Under the pieces are notes generated by a model. It saw nothing but the letters and a program-made list of their open reading frames with translations, was not told the DNA's origin and did no database searches. Below are positions 45,902-57,267 of a stretch of 64,000 nt of DNA, piece after piece. Position 1 is the first letter of the stretch. Every line of letters begins with the position of its first letter. Source of the stretch: Batkoa obscura (Eukaryota > Entomophthoromycota > Entomophthoromycetes > Entomophthorales > Batkoaceae); assembly GCA_030770535.1 (NCBI GenBank), contig JASVEC010000018.1, positions 992,001 to 1,056,000 on the forward strand, in the 5' to 3' direction. Made by a program: the position numbers and the translations under genes.

Positions 45902-47628
45902 ATGAGTCATTTATCTAAACTTCAGTTCAAAAAGATAAAATATAAATACTTTATAAAAATTAACAAGTTGAGTTTCAATACAACCAAGATGACTCTAAAC
46001 AATAACAATCAAAAAGCTGTCCAAAATTTAGTAGCAGAGAGAGTTTCAAACTTACAAGATGACGGTAATTCAAAAATAACAATAGCTGGATTTTTTATTA
46101 AAGCCCAATTTAGTTTGGACCATCTTTAGTAAAGTTTCCAACAAGTACCAAACTATCAATCTTGGCCAAGGTTTTATGAGGTACTTGAAACCATATGTTT
46201 ATAGCTATCTCATTTTTTTATGTAATTTGAACTTATTTTGTAAATAGTTTCCCTGCTCCAGATTTCGTTAAGGAAGCATTATGTACTGCAGTCAAAAAGG
46301 ATCTGAACCAATACGCGCCTATCCGTGGGACCCCACGTTTAAGAAATGTATTCATTCGCCTTTTTATTTGGAGTTTTTATTTATTTTTAGGCTTTGGCAA
46401 AAAGTTATTCTCCAATATTAAACAGAGAATTAAATCCAGAAACTGAAATAATTGCTACTACTGGGGCTAATGAAGGTATGTATATTGAACAGTATATAGT
46501 AACCAAACATTTATTTTTAATAGGTATATATAGTGTATTAGCTGCTTTCATTAACCAAGGTATTTTATTTTTCTAATATTTGGATTTGAGTTAACCAAAA
46601 ACAGGTGACGAAGCTATCTTTATTGAGCCATATTTTGACCAATATTTAGTAAAATAGTTTACAAATAATATACTGTTATCATTAATTTTAAATAGCCAAA
46701 TTTAAAAATGAATGGGGGAGTCCCAATTTATTGTCCATTACGTTTAGAAAAAAATGTTGATTTTAACTCAAAGATCCCTGCGTCATCATGGAAGTTGGAC
46801 TTGAAAGAATTGGAATCAAAGATCACCCCAAAAACTAAGATGATTATAGTAAATACACCTTATAACCCGGTCGGAAAAGTATTTACCGAGCAAGAACTCC
46901 TTCAAATAGGTGATCTAGCCGAGAGACATAACCTACTTATATTAAGTGATGAAGTTGTAAGTATTTATGATAGAATATTTCGATATTTTAATACCTTTTA
47001 GTACGATAGATTATATTACTCCCCATCAAAGCATGTTCCTATTGCATCCCTTAAAAATTTTTGGGAGCGTACAATCACAGTTGGGAGTGCTGGTAAAACA
47101 TTTGGTGTTACGGGGTGGAGATTAGGATGGTTGATCGGACCAGATCATCTCATAAAATATGCATTGGCTGCTCATGCAAGAATCTGCTTTTGTACTTCTA
47201 CTCCTATCCAAGAAGCTATTGCTGATTCATTTGAACAAGCAGAAACCAACAACTTTTTCAATAAGCAAATTGAAGAATATGACGAACGTCGCGAATATCT
47301 CATGAAAGCCTTAGATAAGCTTAAATTATCTTATGTCATTCCGGAAGGCTCCTACTTTATTTTGATCAATACTGATAAAATAAGCATACCTACAGAGTCT
47401 TGGGAAGATGCACCCGAAGAGATCAAAGCACGTGGTAACAATTATCAAATGTGTTATTGGTTATGTAAAAATATTGGAATTACTGCTATCCCATGTTCTG
47501 AATTTTACTCCGAAGATAATGCCCCAATAGCAGCAAATCTTATACGCTTTGCTTTTTGTAAATCACTAGATGTTTTAGAGCAAGCCGTTGAAAGATTACA
47601 AAAATTGAAACTTTACATCAAAGAATAA
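45902..47628 (+). CDS. Kynurenine/branched aminotransferase of the Bna3 type
   Basis: Eight exons, join(45902..46064, 46114..46180, 46248..46347, 46391..46475, 46524..46559, 46605..46648, 46696..46956, 47002..47628), 460 residues. It is a class I/II PLP aminotransferase: INLGQGF, NQYAPIRGTPRLR, TTGANEG, NTPYNPVGKVF, the PLP lysine in TVGSAGKTF (K284), GWRLGWLIGP, HARICFCTSTPIQEA and the carboxylate-binding Arg in NLIRFAFCK. Similarity along the length is to yeast Bna3, linked to kynurenate formation. Substrate cannot be read from sequence. The 30 residues before the second Met (45991) are basic with no acidic residue, so the first Met may give a mitochondrial form. Confidence 0.88.
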
Positions 47629-48115
47629 ATCTTCAATAATTTACTTATGTTTATTATCATATTGTAAAATTGCTAAATTTTATTTATTTTGGTAGCTAAA
47701 CTAAACTATATTACATAGTGTTTGGCATTTTTGATAAATCTCTTTAAGCGCTTATTTAATATAACATAAAATATAGTTTTCAAGTATAAAATCATTCAAT
47801 ACATTAAGTAATATATTAATTACAATATTTTGGTTATTAAATTTTCTATTTTAAGTAATAACTATTTTAATAAATTGAACCCCACTAAGTTGATTTTTTT
47901 AAATTAAAGAACTTTCCATTGACAAATTAAAGTAGACTATTCCATTTAATGCTCAAATATTATTAGGTTATAATTTCACCGTCACATATCCTTCTAATTA
48001 AAAACTGTTTAAGATTACGGAAAAAAAAATTGCACTTACTAAAGTTATGAATATAGTGTAGTAATTAATTTCATGAAACTATTAATTTTTTTTAAACATT
48101 TTTTGTAACTTAACC
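47629..48115. other. Intergenic region
   Basis: 487 bp, A+T-rich, nothing recognised. It holds the upstream region of the following secreted-protein gene. Confidence 0.4.
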
Positions 48116-48925
48116 ATGAAATTAAGCTTATTGATTTTTATTAATACTCTTTGTATAAGTAAAATAGCAGGTGAAACTCACCAAGGTATAATAAACAATG
48201 AAGAGAGGATAGAGGGTAGAACTGATGACGCAGGATATAGTTGGGTTCGTGTTAAAGCAAAATCATTATCAGACAAGCTTCCAACATTCTTTAAACATAA
48301 TCCTAATAATGGGAAAGAGATTTCAAATGAAACTTCATCTCTGGTCAGTAATACAAATAACAATTCTTCTAGTATACCCAATTTAAATTCTACAAATACA
48401 GTTGCTGAAGGTACTGAAAGTAAAAGCAATTTTGAAATTAATAAAAGTTTAATAGAAGATAAAGATGATAAAAGATCAGATGAAAAGGGGATAAAAAATG
48501 AGAAGATGAATAATCAAACGAGTAGTGATGATAGTAGTGAATTTGCACCAAGTAGAATATTTAGTAGCTACTACAATGATAAAGTAAAAGGTAAACGTCC
48601 CTATTCCTCCTTTCTTGATGATAAGGATATGATCAAATTTAAGGAGAATTTGGATAAAATATTAGACAGAATTTCAGAGTTAGAACCTGGGCTTTATAAG
48701 GAATATCAAGAAAGTTTAAATTCAATTTCAAAAAAATCCATTTACTATCGTAGTATAAATATTTGGAAAGCAATAGGAGATTACAATAGACCTAATCCCT
48801 TCCCAACGTTATCCATATCCCTTTTTCTCCATGGATGGCTTACAATATGCTTCCCGTTGTTCTTCTCAATAGCTTCTTTAACTGTCTTTAAAACTTTTTA
48901 TTCTCTTTACTTTACTGCTAAATAA
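48116..48925 (+). CDS. Secreted or membrane protein of unknown function
   Basis: Single exon, 269 residues. Residues 1-19 (MKLSLLIFINTLCISKIAG) form a signal peptide. A polar Asn/Ser-rich acidic middle follows (NTNNNSSSIPNLNSTNT, DDKRSDEKGIKNEKMNNQTS). A denser part at 155-225 may fold (RIFSSYYNDKVKGKRPYSSF, LDKILDRISELEPGLYKEYQ). The last 35 residues (LSISLFLHGWLTICFPLFFS, ASLTVFKTFYSLYF) are strongly hydrophobic, one or two membrane segments rather than a standard GPI tail. No family recognised. The signal peptide and Asn-rich style recall the other surface-type genes in the window. Confidence 0.65.
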   Translation: MKLSLLIFINTLCISKIAGETHQGIINNEERIEGRTDDAGYSWVRVKAKSLSDKLPTFFKHNPNNGKEISNETSSLVSNTNNNSSSIPNLNSTNTVAEGTESKSNFEINKSLIEDKDDKRSDEKGIKNEKMNNQTSSDDSSEFAPSRIFSSYYNDKVKGKRPYSSFLDDKDMIKFKENLDKILDRISELEPGLYKEYQESLNSISKKSIYYRSINIWKAIGDYNRPNPFPTLSISLFLHGWLTICFPLFFSIASLTVFKTFYSLYFTAK

Positions 48926-49058
48926 TCACTTTATTAACTAACAAATATAAATAAAATTTATCAAAATATCCATTAACATCAAAGTTTTATATAATTTAAA
49001 ATTTATACTTTTGATGTTTATTAGTATTAAAAATAAATTAGTGTTAACTTTTTATGGA

Positions 49059-51946
49059 TCAAGATATTAACCAATGTGCTAAAGACTCCGTAACTTCTTT
49101 AGATTTAAAATCTAGTAGAAAGGTAGAAGAATTATGGTGTTTGTTCAATATATATAATATCAATTTCTTAGCTTTTAGTCGTTCTACTTTTATGTCACTT
49201 TGATTTAAACTTAATAATATATCATTCTCTTTCCCTTTTTTATTGTTTTTGACTATCAATCTAATATTGTTGTTCTCTTTATAAACTTCTAGCTGACATT
49301 TACCAATCTTAAACCAAGTATGGTCCACTAACCTCAATTGAAATAGTTTAAAACTTAAATTAGCTAAACATGTTATCTCCCTACTTTCCTTATTGAAATA
49401 ATGTTCCTTGACTAAATCATGTTCATACTCTATTTCATCTAATTCTAAAAGTGGGGAACAAATTTTATTGTTTAGCTTAATAAATTCTTGCTCCATAAAC
49501 AAAATATTGATTAGCTCTTCTGCTTCTTGTGGATTGGACATTACTACTTTATACCTTGCCTCTTTATTTGGTAAATAAAATTCTATTTCAACTTCGCTTA
49601 GCCGTAATATGTTTAATTTATCATTAGCTAATGAAGCTATTTTAATTATTTGTTTCTGTTCTTTTAATGTGGTAAATATTACTATACATTTATTGGCTTG
49701 CTTATTTAACTCCCTTAATTCAATTATACTTTGATCTAACAGTTTCCATTCATAATCGTAATATGCATATAACCCACAGGGTGTTGAAAGATATTTACTA
49801 ATCCCTAATTTGCTACTCTTTACTCCATTTAGGTCTGTATTTATAGTTGAACTAGAGCGTGAGCTTATAAGATTGCTACTAGTTGTAATATCTGATTGTG
49901 TAGATTGGTCGCTGGTAACGTCTTCTTTAGAACTTTGGTTTGTTTTAATATAACTCAAACTTAGTGCACTCATTGCTTTAACTTTAAATCCAGGTTTTGC
50001 CTGCATAACATAGTTTAGACTTGCTTGAGAAGAATGATCTGTTGAAGAATCTGTGGTAGTGGTTTGACTTGAAGGTAGACTTGGCAAGTATTTCAGATTG
50101 ATTGGCTCCTTGTTTTCTAAATAACCTATACAATTAATTATATAATAAAAAGAAGGCAAAAATATTACTTGATGGAGATTTTATATCATACTCATCCGAA
50201 GTTAACCCTGGGGATGTCATCGACAGCCTATTTAAACAATTGAAGGCATTATCATTGTTTGTAAAGTTTCCTTTGATTGGAATTTTATTGACCTGATATA
50301 GCTCCATTTCTTCTTTAACATGCTTATAGCTGGCGGATGTTTTTCGAATTAAGTTCATAGCATCGTTATAATACGATTTATTTCATTAATTAAATTATTA
50401 TCTTCACTATTAGTATCACTCTCTTCATTATTAGAGTACGTTCTTTCTACTTCTCTTGAATTCTGTGGCTTTAATTCATTAAACTTATTTACAAAGTTCC
50501 ATTTTGTCTCAGCATTGTTTGCCATTAATTTTATAGCCAAACTTCCTTTTATTGTAATCAATAACGAGTTACCTAAAAGAATTAAGAATGATAATAATGT
50601 ATTAAATAATGATTACTACCATATGGATCCCCAGCTCTAGATTTTAAGGGTACCATAGTTAAAAGGTTCAAATCATGACAAATGGTAATAAGCTCAATAT
50701 CATGTGTATTAGTATGTTGCTTTTCATTGTTGATATACAGTGAATGCTCTAAGGTTGTTAATAAAAATTTATCATTTAAAAGTATCCCTTGTATTTTATG
50801 TAATTTATCTAAGTTCAAATACTCTTTATCTTTTAGCCATTTAAAATCAACAACTTCAAAACTATTTTTTAGTAATAACGTACGATGTTTATCCGTTAAA
50901 GTAATATTCTAAATAAAATAGTAAGTCACAATATATGTGTAATTTAAATCACAATATGTAGCTTACTTTTTTCTTTAAATTCAGTTCTTTCTCTAGCTTG
51001 GAAATCTGTTCAAAAGCATTAATAACTGTTTTTGATTGATGTATCAAACTTTGTAAATAATCTAAATCTTTAGTTTCTTGTTCTTCAATCATTCCTTTCT
51101 ATTTATTAAAGTTAGCATTAATATTTCAAATAAATCAGTAATATTTTACTTGTAATACTACTTTATAACTCATCAGTAACTCTAATGGTCTAAACATGTA
51201 GATTTCTAACTGTTCACCTGGAATTTCCTAGAAATTTTACATTAATGTATGCCATTTTTGTGGAAATAAATTTAATACATGATTTCCCTCTAGCACTTTC
51301 TTTAACATTTTATAAGCCTTAAATAAATGATAAGTATAAGCTCTATAAGTTGGTTCCATGGCATTTAGCTAAGTATAATATTAGTCTACAATTATGTTGA
51401 TGGCTTATCAAAATTACTGCTTTCTTAATAACAACCAAAATATTTTGGGATAACGGGTATATATCTAATGAAAATTTTTTCAAGTTCTAAACAGATTGTT
51501 AGTATTATATGAATATAACTTTGACATAAGTTTACTAATAACAAGCTATGATGTAGTTCAGATAAAGTATATAATGCATCAAAAATTAAATAAAACAATT
51601 CTTTATCTGGCATATCAAGCGTACGACATGGTATTAATATATTCTATAAAAATGAGTCATGGTTATTGTAAACTTTATATTGGGTTACACTTGAAAAAGC
51701 GTCAAACTCAGTTTGAAACTTTAACTCCATTTCAATTAAATAAGCAAGCGAAAAATTTCTATCGGTCTTAACAATGCTAACATTGGTACTATCTTCACTT
51801 GAGTTAGTGTTAGTATTCGTTGACGTAGATTTGGTTGGATTAAAGAACTGAGATGCTGTCTTTAATAATTGACTTGATCTTAGCCTTTTCCCTATAGGAT
51901 TCTTTATTTTGTTATTTATATTCTGATTAATTAATGAAGCTAGCAT
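49059..51946 (-). CDS. Rho-family guanine nucleotide exchange factor (DH-PH)
   Basis: Ten exons on the complement: 51946-51689, 51643-51536, 51486-51418, 51368-51279, 51227-51150, 51098-50967, 50908-50620, 50572-50375, 50312-50169, 50125-49059, totalling 810 residues with every junction in frame. Residues about 65-225 look like a DH domain (FSLAYLIEMELKFQTEFDAF, LYTLSELHHSLL, MEPTYRAYTYHLFKAYKML, EQLEIYMFRPLELLMSYKVV). About 225-400 is a PH domain ending ITIKGSLAIKLMANNAETKW. The Ser-rich linker (about 430-540) is followed by two further beta-rich PH- or RanBD-like stretches (EWKLLDQSIIELRELN, FKIGKCQLEVYKENNNIRLI). It likely activates a Rho or Cdc42 GTPase in polarity signalling. The DH sequence is divergent, so the family call is inference. 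Confidence 0.75.
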
Positions 51947-53384
51947 TTAAACTGAGTATTTAATACAAGATATATCGTTCTTCCTTTTCTTTATAATTGA
52001 ATGCTTTTAAAATATTGAAAATGAAAAGGTATTATAATACGAATTGCTTTTATTATCCTTCTTTTAGATAAAATAAATTGTAGTTGAATTGAATACTCTT
52101 AAATTTAAAAAAAGAAATAAAAAGAAAAACTTAATTAAAAGAAATCAAATAAATCAAATAAAATTACCTTATTGTTTCATGAATACTAAAACAGAAGAAT
52201 ACTATGGTAATGAATAGTACCTTTTTTGTTTTTTATCTTTTTCCTATACCTATTACCGCCCAATTTTTTAATTCTTACTCAAGTTTTTTCTGTCCAATTT
52301 TAGATTGAGTAGAGTAAAATTTTAACATGTTTTTCTCAAACGTTTCAAGTGAAAATCGAAATTTATCAAAAATAAAAATAAACATAAAAGTGAAGTTAAA
52401 ATGGGTTAAACTTGTAATTGTTTATTTTGTGATATTGAAAAACATTTTTTTTAATAAATACAAAACTTAACGACTGTAGTATCAGTAAAACTTCCAACAT
52501 CAAAATTGATAAAAGCTGTTTCTATTTTTAAAATACTTCAACTTTAAACTTAAAATTGGAGAGTTTTATCAAAGCAAAACTATGTTTTGAAGAAGAGTGT
52601 TTAGTGTTTATTCTTAGTTTTGAGCACATTTTTCTCAATGACTTGATTGATATTAAAAACATGTTAACTTTTATAATATAACCAATTTTGATTTTAAGTT
52701 ATTTATAAGTTATAATCAAAATATATTAAATAAAGCATAATAAAAATTTAAAGTTCAAATTTATTGTACTGTACAAACCATTTATTAAAAAGTTAAAGAG
52801 TTTCTTTTAGCTAAACGTACTTTAGCTTCCTTGAAGCTGCTAACCCAGGTAGTCTTATATTTAATAGGTATAAAAAGCATTGATAACCTTGTAATTCCTT
52901 TTGGCAACAAGAGTTTCGTGTACATCTAGTATACACAATACAAAACTATAGTTCTTTTGCCAATCAAACTTTTAATATCAATGTCTTCTAAATTTTATGC
53001 TACATAAAGATAAATAAAAATGGAAATAAAAAATAGCATCACCTTTTTAAAAAATTGTCCAAAGTACTTTCATTTTCAATTAGTATTGATAAAGGTGAGT
53101 GGTGAGATACTCCCTCTCTTCAGTCAAGGTTCAAACTTGAATTCTTGGTCTGACAAAAGAAGAATGGATTGTTCGTCAAAGAAGTACTATATGTATTATC
53201 TTTCAAAGTAGTGAGAAGTCTATATAGCTTGTCAAAGTGTCCCCATATCTTCTAAACCTCGAAACTTTCTTTAAATATTCTATATATCGATATTCTTGAA
53301 ATGCTCAAACTATCTTAAATAAATCAAACCGTCCAACATGCATGTATAATCAAAATAAAGTTGATATTGCTAAAAATACCATGT
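51947..53384. other. Gene-free stretch upstream of the GEF gene
   Basis: 1.4 kb A+T-rich sequence. The short frame near 53020-53211 has no signal peptide, family motif or codon bias, and I do not support it as a gene. Confidence 0.5.
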
Positions 53385-53482
53385 GGGGATGTTTTTTTAG
53401 TTTCATCACTTTTTCCATTTTTTAAGCGCTATTTAAGTGGAAAATTTGTTAGTAAAGTTCTTAAACATAAAAACACATCCCC
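53385..53482 (-). mobile_element. MITE copy M34
   Basis: GGGGATGTTTTTTTAGTTTC to ACACATCCCC. ATGT on the left, ATAT on the right. Sequence is close to the family consensus. Confidence 0.85.
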
Positions 53483-53547
53483 ATATACTTAATTTAACAT
53501 GCTTAGAAAATTTGTTTTCTAAAAAGTTTAAAGATACTTTACAATAT

Positions 53548-53640
53548 GGGGATGTATTTTTGTATTTAAGAATTTTACTAATTTTTCCACTCAAATATCG
53601 TTTAAAAAATGGAAAAAGTGATGAAGCCAAAAACATCACT
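53548..53640 (+). mobile_element. MITE copy M35
   Basis: GGGGATGTATTTTTGTATTT to ACATCACT with ATAT flanks. The right ATAT is shared with M36. Confidence 0.85.
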
Positions 53641-53644
53641 ATAT

Positions 53645-53738
53645 GGGGATGTGTTTTTTTATTTGAGAATTTTACTACAATCTTTCCACTCAAACAGCGC
53701 TTAAAAATGGAAAAATAATGAAACTAAAAAACAGTCTC
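53645..53738 (+). mobile_element. MITE copy M36
   Basis: GGGGATGTGTTTTTTTATTT to AACAGTCTC with ATAT flanks. Same subfamily as M32 and in direct tandem with M35. Confidence 0.85.
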
Positions 53739-54412
53739 ATATATTGAATATAATAGTTAATGTTTACTAATATAACTTAGCAAGTAATTTAAGACTTAAG
53801 GTTTATCATATAAAAATCGTTAATTTTTAATATCAATTAAACTTCTGCAGAAATGAAAAACCTTATGTAGACCATTAAAGGAATGGAGTTTAAGAAGGTG
53901 CTGAAATACCAGAACACTTACCAAAAAAGTGAGCAGTTGTATTGGACCCTCTACTACATTCACATTTTATTTCCTATCTTGTAGTGCAATACTACATTCA
54001 CTTTCCACCCATAAATAAACTTTAGAGTTTATTGGTTCTTTCAAGGTCCTTAAAAAAATTTATAAATTTATACCTTGTTGAATTTTCTTCTTGTATAGTT
54101 TAAGACAAAAGAATTAATATCAGTAGTACGTATATAGTTACTATATTCTAACTTCTAAAAACAAAAAACTATTATTATAAAAATACATTTTTCTTTGGTA
54201 ATGGTGATATTTTATCATTTTTGGTCTTTAAGTCTAATATTGTATTAGTACATATAAATTTAAAACTTTGGAGCATATTCATGTTACAGTTTTATACTAT
54301 AACCCTTTTTTAATATTAGGAAAAATTTCTATAATAACTAATTATAACAAAACAAAATCGTAAAAAAATTACAAATATAGGAAATAAAAACTATTTCATT
54401 TAGAATAAACAC
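53739..54412. other. Intergenic region after PRE1
   Basis: 674 bp without a recognisable feature. Confidence 0.4.
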
Positions 54413-55059
54413 TTAGCTTGAAAGGGGAATTTCAATTTCTCTTATTCCATTAGCATCTGCTACATCAAATTTGAAGTTGCTAAAGTTGATAATAAATCTA
54501 GTCTTTAATTCCAAAAGACATTTCTTGATCACTTCTTTAGCTTCCTCTAATTCCATATCTGGTTTATAATAGCGATCCAATAATGACATTAAATAAAAAG
54601 CTCCATAACCATGAGAAGCGAAATTTACTGACTCACTACTTGCTAAATAATCTAACCAATAAAGTTTTGGCCCGTCTTTTTTACTCCAGCCTGAAATCAA
54701 GCTATTTACTTGGTAAGGATTCTTTATATCATAGATTAAAAATAAATAATAAATTATGTAAAATTAATTACTCTAGAACGTAAAGATTCGGCTAACTGGC
54801 GACGAGTAAAAGAGGCGACCTGGGGGGTAGTAAGATCTTCACCATTATTAGTAAAATGAAAAAGTTGAACATTTTTTTGAATAAATTCGGCAAATTGAAC
54901 AGTGTCTCCGGATTCTCCAGTAAAGTAAATGGCATTATGTTTATTAAGGATACGTGATTTTGGTTCAGTTGATTTTAATACAGTAATGGATCTAATTACT
55001 GTAGTGTCTCCACCACATATAGTGAAATCTTTTCCAACAAGGCCTACAACTACTTCCAT
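54413..55059 (-). CDS. PRE1: 20S proteasome beta-4 subunit (Pre1/PSMB2)
   Basis: join(54413..54721, 54772..55059) on the complement, 198 residues, equal to yeast Pre1, with one 50-bp intron at SR/NPYQV. Family signatures: MEVVVGLVGKDFTICGGDTT, RSITVLKSTEPK, GESGDTVQFAEFIQKNVQL, FTRRQLAESLRSR, LYWLDYLAS, SHGYGAFYLMSLLDRYYKPD and the C-terminal DANGIREIEI. Beta-4 is a non-catalytic subunit; as expected it has no propeptide or N-terminal catalytic Thr. The frame is open 32 codons further upstream, but the MEV start matches the family. It shares a 163-bp upstream region with the divergent EF-hand gene. Confidence 0.95.
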
Positions 55060-55222
55060 TATAATTGAATTGAATAAAGCTATTTTGCTTGGTTTGTGCT
55101 TTTTTCTAATTTCTAAGATGACGTTTCTAATTTGCAAATAATTGTAGCAAATCAACTACTTTTTTGCAAATGTTAAAAAACTAATTTTATATTAAAAATT
55201 ATAGTCTAAGTTTATATAAAAG
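55060..55222. promoter_or_regulatory. Divergent promoter region of PRE1 and the EF-hand gene
   Basis: Only 163 bp separate the two start codons, so both promoters must lie here or overlap the 5' ends. I could not recognise a specific regulatory site. Confidence 0.5.
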
Positions 55223-55560
55223 ATGAGTGAATTGAAATATGAAATATTAGATGAAGAAGGATATTTAAAAGAAAGTATAGCCGATTTAATAGAAGAAGTC
55301 TTTGAAAATTTTGATGTAGATAAAGATGGAGTATTGAATAGCGAAGAACTGCAAGCATTTTCTGTCAAATTAAATGGTAAACCATTCAGTAAAGAAGAAT
55401 TAAAAGAGATCGAAGAGTATTTCGATATTGATGATAATGGTTTCATTACTAAAGCTGGATTCCACCAAATGTTTGACTTACAATCTTCGCTGAACCTGAA
55501 GAAACCATTAAAGATTTAGAAACGTTGGGTTATGATCTGGAGAAATATTTGGAAAAATAA
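55223..55560 (+). CDS. EF-hand calcium-binding protein with an apparent frameshift
   Basis: About 111 residues if read through. Two EF hands: DVDKDGVLNSEE (about 31-42) has all loop ligands; DIDDNGFITKAG (about 70-81) is complete except that the usual last Glu is Gly. After FDLQSS near 55486 the frame must move by one base to reach AEPEETIKDLETLGYDLEKY, which matches the conserved tail of small fungal EF-hand proteins, ending at 55558-55560. No GT-AG intron explains the shift. Unshifted, the protein ends LNLKKPLKI at 55519. Function of the family is not established; calcium binding follows from the first loop. Confidence 0.75.
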
Positions 55561-55844
55561 TTACAATAAAAATTATACATACAATGGTAAAGCTATTTTA
55601 AATGCTATTTGTATCATAACATTACTAATGTTAGTTTGTTTTTTAAATTGATGTATATATGTTTAATAATTTTTAAAATAAATCTTAATTTTATTGAATA
55701 GTTAAGGCAGAATTTAAAGGATATGAATTAAATAAAAAAAGATAGAAAGTTGAAAAGAAAATGAAGGAATAAAAGGATGTGAAGGTGAAGTAAAAATAAA
55801 ACAACAAAAAAAGAACAAAGGTAAAAAAGACCAAAAGATAAATG

Positions 55845-56860
55845 GAAGACATAACCAAAAAATAATACTATTATTATTTTCATCTACATTATTATCATTG
55901 ATATTATTATCGTCAGTGTTATTGTCATTACCAGTATTTTGCTTTTTGATGATTCTATTTTTTGAATTTCTTACAAATTAGTTAATTAAGATCTTATTAC
56001 CAATATAGTTTGATACTCTTGAACTGAGTTTTCTATAAGTGTCAATAACATAATTTATATATTCTAAAATATCTTTTTTGCAATTAATTTTAGCCGTAAT
56101 AGCATCAATTTTACTCCAATAAGTTTGTTTTTTTCAAAGAATCTTTTTGTTTTATGTTTACTAGTTATGTGTTTATTTTTTTTATTTTCTAGATATCGTT
56201 GAATGTTGCTCGTTATTAGTGGAGTTAGTAGCTAAGGTTTCAATAGCGCTATTACAATTTGAAATTAAAGGTTTTGGTTTATGATGAGAATTTTTGGATG
56301 ATGTTGGCTGTTGATGATTTCTGTAAAGGCTATGAGCAAAGCTTCAGATATATTGTTTTTATCTAAGGTAGGTAGCTTTGGTTTGTCGGGTAATTTCCCT
56401 ATATTACTTTTTGACCATTTTCAACGGAATTTACAACTAAGGCTCTATTATTATTACTAGAATTTATAGTTGGGGCTTTTAGTTTGTGAGGCTAGTTTTT
56501 AGGTACTATTGGTTTTTGGCTATTTCCAGTGGGTTGGTAGTCAAGGTTCTTGTAGGGTTGATATGAAAAATCCCAGTGCTATTATTTGTACATTCAAAAA
56601 CTGAAGGGCTATTGAGTAAATTATTAAGGCTTGGGATTAAAAGGAGTTGGTTTGTGGTGATAGAGTTCGGAGGAGGAAATAGCTCAATAGAACTCCTTTT
56701 GAAAGTAAAATAGAGTAAAGCATATCAAAAGTATTCTGTTGATTTATAGCATTGAAGTCGGTGTTCTTCTTGTAAATCTGGCTGCTCAGTTTGGAGGCCT
56801 GTATAGATCGTATAACCTTTTAAACCTTCTTCGCCATTTAGACAACAGGTAGTTTGGTAT
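55845..56860 (-). pseudogene. Decayed gene remnant, possibly an Asn/Ser-rich secreted protein
   Basis: Interrupted minus-strand frames give protein-like stretches: NDNNTDDNNINDNN, WSKIDAITAKINCKKDILEY, ISNCNSAIETLATNSTNNEQ and HQQPTSSKNSHHKPKP. Many stops and frame changes separate them. Composition resembles the Asn/Ser-rich surface-type genes of this window. The origin is not certain. Confidence 0.35.
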
Positions 56861-57267
56861 ATCAAGTACTTAAGTACAAAAAGATAGATACTGACTATGA
56901 AATGGTGACGATTATATAATGACTTTGATGTATTTTTATTGGCTGCTTTCTAACTACCCACAATTCTGCAACAAGATATTGGAAAAATAACAAAGTATTG
57001 AATTAGATGCTTGTCGTTTTTAAAGTTTATTTTTGCATAAAATTAGATATAGCCAATTATTAATAAGTTAATTAAATACAGGATCCTAGATCTTTATCTC
57101 AAAAAGTATTTTTTTATTGTCATGATAGTTTCTAATACAATATTATCCAGTTCTGACATTAATATACAACTTAGTATATATATGAATGATTCCCGTATTA
57201 TGAATATTATGTTTTGTTTAATGGATATAAAAGTCATGATAAGTGGTGGAGGCACTAACATCCATTT
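56861..57267. other. Intergenic sequence before the STI1-like pseudogene
   Basis: About 400 bp with no recognised feature. The expected N-terminal TPR domain of STI1 is not found here. Confidence 0.4.

Noticed and set aside
45902-46129. A separate 75-aa gene at the start of the aminotransferase
   Set aside because: It is exon 1 read into its intron; splicing at 46065-46113 joins it in frame to the VWTIFSKV segment.
53020-53211. 63-aa frame between the GEF gene and MITEs
   Set aside because: No supporting motif, weak composition and no neighbouring exon that fits.
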